A DNA stretch of 45,765 nt, from the NCBI GenBank assembly GCA_000226015.1, contig JH155463.1:5405-51169 (forward strand), given 5' to 3'. Each line of letters begins with the position of its first letter. Positions within the stretch are counted from its first letter, which is position 1. Under the pieces are notes generated by a model. The model was not told the DNA's origin and did not search any database. It worked only from the letters and a program-made list of their open reading frames with translations. Positions 1 to 10,777 of the stretch are shown here, in pieces. Both the position numbers and the translations under genes were made by a program. Origin of the DNA: Mnemiopsis leidyi. Its lineage: Eukaryota > Ctenophora > Tentaculata > Lobata > Bolinopsidae.

Positions 1-22
1 CTCAGATGATGAGGATGACTGA
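1..22 (+). CDS. 3' end of an unknown gene (acidic C-terminus)
   Basis: The first bases read in frame as Ser-Asp-Asp-Glu-Asp-Asp followed by TGA (20-22), and a poly(A) signal AATAAA lies 50 bp downstream at 72-77. This fits the last codons of a + strand gene whose body is left of the window. An acidic tail of this kind is common and says nothing about function. With six codons visible, chance cannot be excluded. Confidence 0.35.
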
Positions 23-71
23 CTGTGTCCATGGTTGTGTTTTAAATTTCGTTTGTACCCGAGTGAATTTT

Positions 72-77
72 AATAAA
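72..77 (+). terminator. Poly(A) signal AATAAA
   Basis: Canonical AATAAA about 50 bp after the TGA at 20-22, in a T-rich setting. It supports reading the left edge as the 3' end of a + strand gene. Confidence 0.4.
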
Positions 78-221
78 ATTTAATCTATTGAAGTTAAATA
101 TTGAACCAATATTAAATCACTGTCTGTTATGAATTTCTATGAATCGGGTAATTTACATATCGTTTTATTTCTTCAATTCAATTTCATAATATTGATGTAT
201 CTCATCTAAAAAATCTTCGAC

Positions 222-405
222 GAAAATTCCGAAATTCAGTAAAAAAATTTCAAAATTCAATAAAAAATCGAAATAAAATTTTAAAAATTCAGTACAAAAT
301 CCCGGTCGAAATCCCGGTAAATTTCACGATTTTGACCGGGACCGGGATTCTAAAAAAAGGCTGATATTGGCCGGGACCGGGATTTAGCCGGGATCCCGGT
401 CGATC
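222..405. mobile_element. CCGGGA-rich repeat, possible hAT-type transposon end
   Basis: An A/T-rich stretch with repeated AAATTC-type words (222-295) runs into a dense array of CCCGGT / ACCGGGA words on both strands (300-402). Inverted GACCGGGACCGGGATT-like blocks of this style are seen at the ends of some hAT-type elements. It lies just beyond the 3' end of the hAT-derived gene at 473-2189, so it may be the remnant terminus of the parent element. No clear target-site duplication is visible. Confidence 0.4.
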
Positions 406-472
406 CTTGGGTCGGACTACAATTAATCTAAATTGCTCGAGCAGTGCAGAAGGGGGTCATTTCAAAGAGGAG

Positions 473-2189
473 CTAAGGATCACTAACACAGTTAACTACA
501 TGGTGGACGTGTTGTTGATGTTGTTGATGTTTGGAGCTGATAACGGTCAGGTTGACAGTACTGAGATGCGATATATGTGCAACTTACTCTATGCATAACA
601 CTATGATACAGTACTGACCTTGCATAAATATCGAGGCATCTTTTCCCTATTTCAGTAATAGTTTCTTCAAAATGAAGAACGTAATAGTTACCGTCTTTGG
701 TAATTGGTTTCAGAACTTGCTGAAAAAATCGGAAATTAGAATGAATTTCAACATTAGAAAACTGAACTCTGAAAGCTTATTTTTGGGTTAGGAAACAACT
801 TTGAACCGACTCACCTCTAAAAGAAATGGGTTGATTCCTTTATTGATCTCGTACTTTAGCTTGCTACGGCCCACAACAATATTTTTAGCAATTTTAGAAT
901 CCACAAACATTGCCGAAAACAGATCTGGGGAAATTGGGGTCAGTTTGTGACAGTTAAGCGTGTTGAATTTTACCTAGGTTTACCTGGGATATTAGTTTCA
1001 ATGGAAAATAGGGTACCTGTGTTGTTAGCGGTGTGGTAAGGGTAGCCAGCAGCTGCGACTTGTAGACACCACAATATCTCAGCCCGTTCAGTGAGATCAG
1101 CCCTGGCAGCAGCAGTTGCAGAGTTATCTCTACTCATTAATCTCCCATCTGAAAGTAAAAGCGAAAGTTACCTTCTTCTTTTAAGATATTGTAATCATAA
1201 ACAATTCTATTTATTTGAACTATATAAAGAAAAGTTGTATTTATTTTGAACGAATACAAATATCAACATAGCAATAATTGAATACAGTCACACTTAAAAG
1301 TGATAAAGGTACACACCTCGCTTGTAGTTCATGATAAACTGGTGGGACTCGAGATCAGTGTGGACGAGAAGAGCCTCCAACCCGTCCCTTCTAATGTTGA
1401 TGTAACACTGACAGTACTGACAATACGCCTCTTCTGTGCTCCTCCCTCGTGACACCCACGACAGTTGCGGCTCGTTCTTCCAGGACGCGTCGTACTGGTA
1501 ACCTGGGTAACCGGGGTCATAAGGGGGTCACTTAGTAACCGGGGTTATACGGGGTCACTTAGTAACCGGGGTTATACGGGGTCACTTAGTAACCGGGGTC
1601 ATAAGGGGTCACTTAGTAACCGGGGTTATACGGGATCACTTAGTAACCAAGGTCATCCGGGGTCACTTAGTAACCGGGGTTATACGGGGGTCACTTAGTA
1701 ACCGGGGTTATACGGGGGTCACTTAGTAACCAGGGTCATACGGGGGTCACTTCGTAACCGGGCTCATAAAGGGGTACTTAGTAACCGGGGTCTTTAGAGG
1801 GTTACTTAGTAACCTGGGTAACCAGGGTCATAAGGCGCTTGTTAAGTAACCTGGGTAATTGTAATAGCGGGGTTACTTAGCAATCTTGGTACATGTAATG
1901 GTGGCAACTTGAGCAACTAAGGTAAGTTCCCGGTTACCCAGGTTACTACTCTTTAACCAAGTTACTAAGTAACCCCTCAATCTCGGTTAACGCTAGATAC
2001 CCAGATTACTAAGTAAATTATCCGGTAAGTAGCTCCTATGTAACGGAAGAAACTTATAATCAAGGTTGTCGTTTCTGAGAAATTTCAATAACCATTACTA
2101 TGAGGCAGACAGTAAACTTGGATTGCCTTGCTAAGTGTGGTTTTAGACATCTCACCTCGAGGACCAGATCCATTGGGACCCCTCGACAT
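473..2189 (-). CDS. hAT-transposase-derived BED-like zinc-finger protein, truncated (216 aa)
   Basis: Six exons on the minus strand join in one frame: 2189-2156 (start MSRGPNGSGPR), 1502-1317, 1148-1017, 924-815, 719-619 and 560-473 (stop TAG). All introns are GT-AG. Exon 2 encodes a BED/TTF-like finger with the pair CQYC followed by HTDLESH about 20 residues later. Exons 3-5 match the start of hAT transposases: NNTDLFSAMFVDSKIAKN, then YYVLHFEETITEIGKRCLDI. In active hAT enzymes this last block usually carries the first catalytic Asp (FDE). Here the residue is Glu, and the rest of the RNase-H core is absent. The final exon, rich in Gln and His, is the weakest part. The intact spliced frame with a lost core suggests either a domesticated DNA-binding protein or a recent relic. 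Confidence 0.75.
1503..1845. repeat. 27-bp minisatellite in intron 1 of the hAT-derived gene
   Basis: About 12 tandem units of roughly 27 bp with the core words TAACCGGGGTTATACGG and GGTCACTTAG. Units diverge toward the right, and scattered half-units continue to about 2000. The array lies wholly within intron 1 (1503-2155) of the hAT-derived gene and directly abuts its acceptor, so the CCCAG acceptor is itself built from repeat-like sequence. Confidence 0.85.
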
Positions 2190-3038
2190 TCCTCCCGATT
2201 TTAAGCTTTTCCGAGGGCTAAATTTTGGCAGAAAACTTAGAGTTAAAATAACATTGTTTTAAAACTAAGATGACATAATGTGTCAGTCAAACTGAGTAAT
2301 TATATTGTTTAATGTTTATGTTTATGTATGATGAATAACGATTAACGAAGATTATTTATTCAAGAACAGAGCCACGCGTGAATAACGAATAATCGTCGAA
2401 ACTGGTTTCGCTTAAATTCCCTAATCTAGTTATTTTATTTTGATACTCGCATCACTGTCAAATCATTAAAGCTAGGTACTTTGCAGTTAATGTTATTTTA
2501 CAGCAACAGCAGAGAGGCTTATCCGATATCTAGGTGCAAATTTTAAGATTATCTTCCAATTTTGCAGAAGACTAAAGAATTATAACAAATTATGAAACTC
2601 AAGGTAAAAAACCATTAGGCGAAGTATTAGAGCGTTTCAAAATCTTAACGAAGCTTCTGGAAACACTAATACAGTTACAGTGCAACACACACTCATGAGC
2701 CGCAATATTGCAATATTTCACCAAACGGCTACACCAATTCTCAAACATTATATCAGAGTTGAATGCTCATGACCAAAAGTTTGGAAATTTGCCAAGGGCG
2801 ATTTATCGCGCCTTGTCGGCTTGTCATGAACGAACCGGTATGGCGACAGAACGACTATAATCACGACCAGACGAATGCTATAAATAGCATCAATGTAGAC
2901 GACCACTGTCGTATCGTGCTTACGTTTCGGTCATAGTCAGTAAGCTTACAGAAATCTTGCTTTGCTTGTTATGGTTTATCTTTTTCCTGTATGTAAAGAT
3001 ATTGGGGAGGTTATTTTCTAGATCAGGGTTGTTCCTCG
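2190..3038. other. Divergent intergenic region
   Basis: This 850-bp space separates the start codon of the minus-strand hAT-derived gene from that of the + strand RGG gene, so it should hold both promoters. It is A/T-rich with no recognisable element. A TATAAATA-like word at about 2879-2887 is the only promoter-like motif I noticed. An acceptor-like TTATTTTCTAG at 3011-3021 lies 18 bp before the ATG at 3039. Confidence 0.4.
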
Positions 3039-4960
3039 ATGAAGGCTCCGTTCCGTAAGGGGTGAGTTGATTGAAAGTTTAATGTTCATTTATCAAGGAT
3101 GATCTAATATTATAGTACCACTACCAATATCATATCATCATGATCATAACCATTATTACCATTATTTCCAAATCTCACATCATTTCATCAAAAGGCAACG
3201 TTTGGAGAATTCTCCGGATCGTTTTCAAAATTCACCTCACACTCACCAACAACATCATCACATTCACCCAGCACAGTTCTCCAACATTCATTTTCATCGC
3301 AAAAGGAGTCCAACTAAAGGAGAACCCTCCTTATCATTTGAATATTTGTTTTTTTTTAGAATTTTTCATATCGCAAAGAAAAATTTCATCAACAACTTTA
3401 CTTAATAATCTAAACTTGTGCAATGAATTTGATAATTGCTGGAAGAAGAGACTGCTGTGAAATTTCAGAAGTAGACCAACGAACGAGGGTTCCCATGCTG
3501 CAGGACAGGTTAGTCATAGCAAGGCTCTATTTGGTTAATGTGAGCACAGATTTAATCTTCTATTTGGTTAATGTAAACACAGATTTTCAATTGTGTTTTA
3601 AAAATTTTACTGAAGTTGTTCACATAAAAGAAACTAAGTTTTTCTTAAATTTTGACAGGCAAAGATAAAAGCAGCTGACGATGAAGCAGGATATGAAGCA
3701 TTGGAGAGGGTCAATAACCTGGTTAGTTTATACAACGTGCTTATAAGGGCATGTCATAAAGTTTATTAATTTTCTTCGCTCTTCTACGCAAAGTAAATCT
3801 TTACATTGAATGGCACAGTACATTTCACTTAAAAATTTATAACACCTTCTCCTGCACAGGAAAACAGAGTGAAGGAGATAGAGCTGAAGATGGAGGAGAG
3901 AGAGGCAGACCAGCAAAGAGGGAGGCAGAACTCTGAACCTGGAATTTGCAGCAGAGTACGACCATCTTACTGCAATCTACTTTTATATTTCGAATCTCAT
4001 TAATAGAATTAGAATAATTTCATAACCCAAAAAATGCACTTTTCACACATTTGATGTAACGTAGTGAAACGTACAACCTACTTTTTTCAGCTCTGTGCTC
4101 GTCTCCGTCCAGAAGGTTTCTGTCCTTGTACTGCTCGACCAAGAACCAGTTCCGGACCTACCCCGTCAGCTGAGGTAGCAGAGGAACCTCTTCCTCTTAA
4201 TACTATCGCAATGGAGGAACCCAAAGATCCATCTCCTGAACCATCAGCTCCAACATCCGCTGCAGCACCAGCTCCTGCGCCAGTACCAGGACCAACATCA
4301 ACTAAACAGCCAAGTCCAGCTCCAAGTCCTCGCATGTCTGCCCCAGAACCTGGTTTAGTCCATGCTCCTCCACTTCCACAATCTGATCCTCCGAAACAGA
4401 AGTCAGGGTTACTCAAGAAACTTGGGTTGTCGCGAAGTAAGAGGACAAGCGGAACTCACGCAGAAAGTTTAATGTCTGGTAAAGGGGAAGTTGACCAAGC
4501 AGATCCAGCTGGAGGATTTCAAAACGTACCGAGAGGAGGGATTTCCAGCCAGGGGCAGGTAAGGGGAGGAATGTCTGCTCAGGGACAGATGAGGGGTGGT
4601 GTCCAGAGTCAGGGACAGATGAGGGGTGGTGTCCAGAGTCAGGGACAGTCGCGGGGTGGTGCACAAAGTCAGGGTGCTGTTCGAGGAGGTGCATTACCTC
4701 AAGGAGCAACAAGAGCGGGAGCACAGGCCTCGGGAGTATCAAGAGGTGGACCTCAAGGAGCGACACGAGGCGGTTATCCGACTCAAGAGGCTGGAAGAGG
4801 CGGTTTCCAAGCACAAGTTCAAAATAGAGGAGGGATGGCGAACCAAGCATCTCAGCGAGGAGTGAACCAACCAGGGGCCCCGGTAAGAGGTGGGGCGAAT
4901 AACCAAGGTGGAGTGAGACCGCAAGGACAGGGAGGTCAAGCTTCTTCTGAAGGGGTGTAG
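3039..4960 (+). CDS. RGG-repeat protein with N-terminal coiled coil (363 aa)
   Basis: Five exons join in phase: 3039-3061, 3469-3508, 3659-3721, 3860-3955 and 4091-4960 (stop TAG). Residues 22-65 form a charged heptad helix (EALERVNNLENRVKEIELKM) that resembles the coiled-coil exon of the genes at 6017 and 19910. A Cys-containing piece (LCARLRPEGFCPCT, from residue 75) and a Pro/Ala/Ser-rich linker (about 118-175) follow, then a basic patch (LLKKLGLSRSKR). From about residue 222 to the end there is a decapeptide repeat of the type RGGxxxQGQx, with about 12 copies. RGG boxes commonly bind RNA or are arginine-methylated; the role here is unknown. No signal peptide or membrane segment is visible. 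The first two small exons rest on splice sites and phase only. Confidence 0.75.
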
Positions 4961-5300
4961 ACTAGACAGATGTAGAAGGCTAAGCTGGATGTATTTTAGG
5001 TTTTACTTACCCAACTTTTAAGCTCTACTTTTTGATTGAAATGATCTATTAGATGGAGAAGATCAGGAATAGAGCTACAGAATTAACTATTTAATGAGAG
5101 TTACAACTTCATTTCCATATCACTTTTAAAATGATGTTTTATTTAAAATTTTAACTTATGATGTATATTATTTTTTCTGTAAAAATTGAAAAACTTGTTA
5201 ATTTGCTCTCACTTAAATTCAATAGCCACACATTGAAAACAACAATTTTCTTTATTGTTTTCTCTATTATAACTCAATTTCTGAACAGCTTTATACTTGC

Positions 5301-5306
5301 AATAAA
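5301..5306 (+). terminator. Poly(A) signal of the RGG-repeat gene
   Basis: AATAAA 340 bp after the stop at 4960 and only 58 bp before the next start codon at 5364. This leaves almost no room for a separate promoter between the two genes. Confidence 0.5.
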
Positions 5307-5363
5307 TACAGAGTTCGCAAAGAAGCTGCTATAACCTACCCTAACATTTACCCCCAATTAGCT

Positions 5364-5691
5364 ATGGGTTGGTTCAGCCGCAAGAAGAAGGTGAGGACGG
5401 AGCAGGGAGGAGCAGGAGGGGCAGGGCCTTCGGGAGGAGGTCCAGGAGGTCCACGAGGGGGAAGTCCAGCTCCTGGTATTGGAGGGGAACACGGGGAGGG
5501 ACACGACGAACCTGGATGTTGTTCCGGATTGTTCAGACGGGTTTGTTCTTTTGAAATCTTTTCTGATCTGATCGTATCGTTGTTCAATCCTTCTCATGAT
5601 AGCTCAAGTTTTAATCAAATTAGGTTATTTAAGTTTAACGTGTCTAAAATTTCAGTTTTGCCTGTGCTCATACTGCTGCTATTCTGAGTAA
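5364..5691 (+). CDS. Small Gly-rich, Cys-tailed protein (70 aa)
   Basis: Two exons, 5364-5540 and 5656-5691, join in phase 0 across a 115-bp GT-AG intron. The protein starts MGWFSRKKK, has a Gly/Pro-rich middle with two PGGPRGG-like stretches, and ends CCSGLFRR then FCLCSYCCYSE before TAA. The Gly after Met, the basic N-terminus and the cluster of seven Cys would suit N-myristoylation and palmitoylation at a membrane, but the myristoylation consensus is imperfect (Ser at position 5). Splicing exon 1 to the next gene's exon at 5997 would put its coding sequence out of frame, so I treat this as a separate gene. An acceptor-like CCCCAATTAG ends 2 bp before the ATG. Confidence 0.55.
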
Positions 5692-6016
5692 AGCCCGAGG
5701 CATGACAGCTGGTGAAGAGTTGTAAAACTTATTTGTGGTAAACCTGACTCCCAGAGCTGAAAACTCAAGCAAGGACTAAAAATTTGAAAATCTGAGCTAT
5801 CTTTTTGTGTTTATTTTGTATTTATCTAATTTCGTCACCAGGCGTTTTGTCAGTTTTTATCAAGTAAAATGGCGTATTATTTACAGAGTCTTATCAAGTA
5901 TAAATCTTTATTTTCTCATATAGTAATTATGATCTGACTTTAAAGGAAAAAAGAATGTATGTGTCGACGAATTATTGACATGTACAATTTTTGTAGGATG
6001 TAATACCAATAGCAAA

Positions 6017-8852
6017 ATGGGAAAGAGTAAAAAGAGGTAATTTTGTTGTTTTATTTTAAAATAACTCAAACTTTATTGCACAAAACAATTCAAAGTTTTA
6101 TTTTTTATAAACGATAGCGCTTATGTTTAATTAAGTATAACATCAGCCTCCTTTCAGCGACGAAGGGGAGCCAGACCCCAGTGCTCCAGATGTAGCCTCT
6201 AAAGAACATCCGGAAACCCAGGGGGAAGAAAAGAAGAGCAAGAAAGAGAAAGTTCATCACCCCCATCCTCAGCCAGAATCTCAGCTCAAGGTTACTTTTT
6301 ATCTAAAAAACTTAAGTAAAATCATTAAATTTTAATACAGCAACTACGATTTTTCAAAAATCAAAATCAGTCATGAAGATTTGGTTTCCCTGTCAGGCAT
6401 CACTAGTGGGCAAGAAGCTGGGAATCCCGATAGTGGATGTTCTGAGAAACCATCATGAGAGAATTGCTCTGCTGGAGGAGAAGATAGGGGAGACAAGGAT
6501 GGACGCTGTATCCAGAGGTTTCCTCCACTCGGAAGACAAGAAGAAGAAAAAAAAGAAAAAGAAGAAAAAGAAGAAGGTGTGCTGGCTTCAGCAATTATTT
6601 ACTGGTTTTAGCGTTATATCTGACAAATTTGGCATTTCAACTTTTTAGAACAACTGTTGAAAATGAAACACTGTAACGTTAAAAACCTACCTTTAAACAA
6701 CATCTCCTCAGTCCTCCAGTTCCTCAAGTTCTAGCTCGTCCTCCTCGTCCTCTTCCTCGTCATCCAGCTCGTCAGATGACGATTTACCACGGCGGCACCC
6801 CGGAACTATACCAATAGACATCATGGCTGCTGGAATTTCCAGGGAGGAGGTAAGTATCAGAGTGTATTTTAATTACAGTGTAGTTTAGTTATTAAATTTA
6901 AAAAAACTTTAGATAAATTTAAAAACAAATACCGTATTTAGGGTTTGGCTATAACATCTGCATTATTCTCGATAATCTCTACTTTGAAAACAATTATGAA
7001 TAGTAAGTTCAGTTTCCCGGTAGGTAGCAAGGATGTTTGCAGCGCAAAACGCTGTTTTCAAGGAACTTCTCAGAGAACAGAGGAAATGTTACGACGGTGC
7101 TCTGAGTGCTGTTATGAACGAGATACTAATTGCTTTGGGCGAGAGCGAGGTTTGTGTAAAAGCTGTTTACTCATTAGTTAGATATAGTGTTAGGAGATAA
7201 GACATTTGTGGAATTGGAGTAAAATCGATGCGTTTTTGAATGTTGATGTAAGTATTTTATCTAACAGCTGTAAAAATAACTTAACTTGTTGATGTAAGTA
7301 TTTTATCTAACAACTGTAAAAATAACTTAACTTGTTGATGTAAGTATTTATTCTAACAGCTGTAAAAATAACTTAACTTGTTGATGTAAGTATTTATTCT
7401 AACAGCTGTAAAAATAACTTAACTTGTTGATGTAAGTATTTTATCTAACAGCTGTAAGAATAACTTAACTTGTTGATATAAGTATTTTATCTAACAGCTG
7501 TAAAAATAACTTAACTTGTTGATGTAAGTAGTTTATCTAACATGGCTGTAAAAATAACTTAACTTGTTGATGTAAGTATTTTATCTAACAGCTGTAAAAA
7601 TAACTTAACTTGTTGATGTAAGTAGTTTATCTAACATGGCTGTAAAAATAACTTAACTTGTTGATATAAGTATTTTATCTAACAGCTGTAAAAATAACTT
7701 ACTCTACACTTAATACCACTAGGTCGGAGCAGCAGGTATCAGATTGGACAGTCTCGAAGCTAGAGTTGACGTGTTGGAAGTGTCTGCAGTGGAGCAGAGT
7801 AAAAACGTGCCAGCTCCTGCCAAAGAAGCCGTAGTTCCCTCGTTTGTAAGTTCAGATTACTATTTTCAGCTAAGAGTGGAATCGGACTGACGCCAATAAG
7901 GGATTACAGAATTTGTTTTGATTCTCCAATCCAAGTCAATGCATCGCAACTGTTCAGACAAATCCATTCGGGAAGAAAGCTGAAGAAGAAGAGCCAGAAC
8001 AAGAAAACAAATCTGGGGGATTCTTTAGTGGAGGCTTATTTGGCAGGTTGGCCGTGGGATTTAATAATTTGATTATAATTATATATTCTTTTTTATAATT
8101 TGTTATACTTTTAGTTGCAACACAAGTGAACAACTGTAATGTTTAATTTGATGTTTTGCTAGCCTCCCAACATCAATGAATATCGAACTCACATATTCCA
8201 CCAGTAAAAAGAAAGAGGAAAAGAAGGAAGAAGAAAAGAAGTCGGAAGGTGGATTTTTCGGATTCGGTAAAGAGAAGACTCCCTCGCCAGAACCCTCGGT
8301 AACATTCAGCAAGTACAAGCGAGATAGAGAACGGAGGAGGAAGGAGAGGGAAGAACGATATGAGGAGGACTACCACTATTATCGCAAGTTTGTCACGGAT
8401 TGTGTTTCCTAAAGATAGTGCAAATCAAATCAATTCGTCACTAATCTGGAGCACATTCTCATTCGCATTATCAGTAAATGATTTATGGATATAGGGATAA
8501 CATATGGGAATAATATTAAGATTGAATGTTCTTTCAGACACAGAGAAAAACGAAATGATTCGGATCAAAGGAAAGCATCCCCAACAAGTACTCAACGCAG
8601 ATCTAAAAAACGGTCGGAGCGGAGCGGCAAAGATAAGTAAGACTAAGTGAGGAAGCCTTATCTATAATCTTTTTAGGTTCCTTAATTGCTTAACTTTACA
8701 ATCATGACCAGGGCAAATTTTGTTTTCTTGTGAAATTGCTGAGCAAAATTCTTAAATTTTGATTATTCTTCCTCATCAGGCATCCAGAGGGCAGAAAGTC
8801 ACCACTGAGGTCTGGAAACTTCGAAGTGAGAAACTTAGACGCAGTCAGTTAA
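6017..8852 (+). CDS. Lys-rich coiled-coil protein of a new family (387 aa)
   Basis: Ten coding exons keep one frame: 6017-6036, 6158-6290, 6397-6576, 6712-6849, 7024-7149, 7723-7845, 7958-8046, 8205-8387, 8538-8636 and 8780-8852 (TAA). In order they encode a Lys/Glu-rich start, the block LGIPIVDVLRNHHER with ALLEEK (59-80), a run of 13 Lys (99-111), poly-Ser with an acidic end (from 112), SREE (154-157), a 42-residue exon (158-199, MFAAQ...FKELLREQR), a heptad coil (about 204-220) and a Lys/Glu-rich C-terminus with GGFF motifs and RRRSKK-like basic stretches. The exon at 7024-7149 and that at 20854-20979 are the same length and encode 29 of 42 identical residues. No signal peptide is seen. 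A 5' non-coding exon or trans-splice site is likely at 5997. The family is not one I recognise. Confidence 0.85.
7238..7700. repeat. 46-bp tandem repeat in intron 5
   Basis: About ten near-identical 46-bp units fill most of the 573-bp intron between the exons ending at 7149 and starting at 7723. Each unit contains GATGTAAGTATTTTATCTAA followed directly by CAG, which places a near-perfect donor (GTAAGTAT) 20 bp before a branch/acceptor-like CTAACAG. The unit end CTTAACTTGTTG is constant. Some copies have small insertions such as CATGG. Confidence 0.9.
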
Positions 8853-9202
8853 CAGACTAGAGATTGATGCATCTTTACAAAGTCGGAGCACATCAAAACA
8901 ACAAAATTGCGGAACTTCATTCAGGAACCACAAGCTGGCATGTTAATATTATACACATGTGACTAGATCGTTAAGATGCTGCGCAACTCAAGGCAAATAT
9001 AATTGAAGTTTGTAAAATATCGTGTGAACTGTGGGCAATGTGAGATTAAGCTTCTTCTCTTTTAGTTTATTTTTGCAATTTTTAATCGCATGATTCCAAT
9101 TAAGCCATTTTTGAAACGCCTTAGTTGGTTAAGATTCTGATTATATTTAGTGACGCTTGATATGACAATAGTCAATATCACAAAGTAGTCCATGAAAAAT
9201 GT

Positions 9203-9208
9203 AATAAA
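9203..9208 (+). terminator. Poly(A) signal of the 6017-8852 gene
   Basis: AATAAA 350 bp after the stop at 8852, followed by a T/G-rich stretch. It is the first canonical signal downstream of the gene. Confidence 0.5.
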
Positions 9209-10777
9209 ATTGTGGAGTTATGTTCTCTAAGCAATGCAAAGTAAATCATAAAATATTTCAATACTACTACTATAACTACTACTACTAGTTTTGTTCCCTG
9301 AGCAATGCAAAGTAAATCATAAACTATCAATACTAATACTAGTTTCAAACTAACTACTCTCCATTATTCTTTAAAAGGTTTATATAATTACATATAAGTT
9401 ATATATGGGTTACTTATGAGTTATCGATAATGGTATATAGTATGGTATAGTAGTAAAGAATGAGTATCGATATCTACCATAAGCCAGGTCACGCCGTTAC
9501 CAATACTGATAAGCAAAGTTCTCATTTCAACCGTATAGACTGTCTCGACTTAGATGGCTGCCACTGTATGTTGGCATATATTTTCAGACGTAGCTTAGCC
9601 CTGCTGTCGCTTAGCGGCAGCCTCTCATGGCGTCGCTCGCCACACGAGCGGCAGCACGATGGGTCACAACGTGAGACAAGGCATATAGAGTTTTACTTGT
9701 GGTATCTGTTGTGTAAATAGAATTAGATCATGTGACATATTGAGCTTGGGCCACTTGGATCGAATTAGAAAAAAACTTCAATTTTTTATTGGCAAGAATT
9801 CTAATCAACGCTTCTATGATATAGAGTAGATAACAATCCAAAATCTTATTTATATATTTTACTAACGCCACAGCACCAACTTTGAACTAACTGCCAAAAA
9901 CATCAGCATGTCTAAAACACGGTAAAATGTATGGTTAAGTAACCTGGCTGCAGGACGGGTCCCGGCTAGTAAAATTAAAAACTGCTCAAATTTACGACAA
10001 CATGACAGATATGACTTCGAAAAAAGAAAACTGCGTGGAGAACTGTCATATTACAGCTCAATAGAATATACAGTAACGATACTGTTAATGTACATTCTTA
10101 CAAACCATTACACATGTATATTGTTCATGATGCGTTGACTATTTGGTAGAACGTCTCCGCCACAGAACGTTCCTTTTTTACAGCAACGCCTCTTCCTCAG
10201 GTCCCTCAGTGCTTGGCGACGCGTGAGTGTAAATATGAGATCGCGTGAGTGTAAGTATGAGATCGCGTGAATTGAGCATTTCATGATTGCTCCGCGCACT
10301 ATACCCGTTACACACATTTTGATGTCCTTAAAAACTTTTTTGGTCTGCCAAGTCGCCGTTTGTTAATTTTGATCATTGCAATTCAACTACATACACTGTT
10401 TCAACTGCAGTAAGTTTGGTGAACTATGGTTGTCCGTAATGTGATTGTTTGGCATGTTATTTCACGCATTCAAGGTTAATGAGTAAGTAAGGCTTGAGGT
10501 AAGAACAGGTTAAGTTTCGTAGGACTGCTGTTAGGGTCGCACTCCTTAAATTGTCCAAATTAATCAGCACATCTTATCAGGGACTCTCTCCATCGTGAAA
10601 TTTATGCAGTGTTGGCTTTTCATTCATGTAACCTTTTCCTTAGCTACTCCAAACTGAATGACCTATTTTGCCTTTTGGCTTGCAGGTATTAAACTTCATT
10701 TAGAATTTCTTGGAAAGAAAAACCTCATCTCGTTTGGCCTGAGCGGTATCAAGCTTTCTTCGGTTATTATCATAAAT
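9209..10777. other. Intergenic, short repeats only
   Basis: No gene is seen. Two copies of a 55-70-bp unit sharing AGCAATGCAAAGTAAATCAT lie at about 9220-9345, with ACT-triplet runs between them. A short direct repeat with GCGTGAGTGTAA and ATGAGATC words lies at about 10220-10270. The ORFs here look random. Confidence 0.5.

Noticed and set aside
1503..1845. CRISPR-like array
   Set aside because: The units are contiguous with no unique spacers and the setting is eukaryotic; it is a minisatellite. The same applies to the arrays at 7238, 11636, 16085, 18178 and 45638.
3140..3460. His-rich frame (QNSPHTHQQHHHIHPAQFSN) as an exon of the RGG-repeat gene
   Set aside because: It is protein-like, but its phase does not fit the flanking exons 3039-3061 and 3469-3508, which join each other perfectly.
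4087..4850. Long minus-strand ORFs opposite the RGG-repeat exon
   Set aside because: They are shadows of a repetitive, GC-richer coding exon and lack splice or start context.
5364..6290. Joining the MGWFSRKKK exon to the 6017-8852 gene as its first exon
   Set aside because: The exon ends in phase 0 and the join to 5997-6036 would put the MGKSKKSDE frame out of register. The exon instead joins in frame to 5656-5691.
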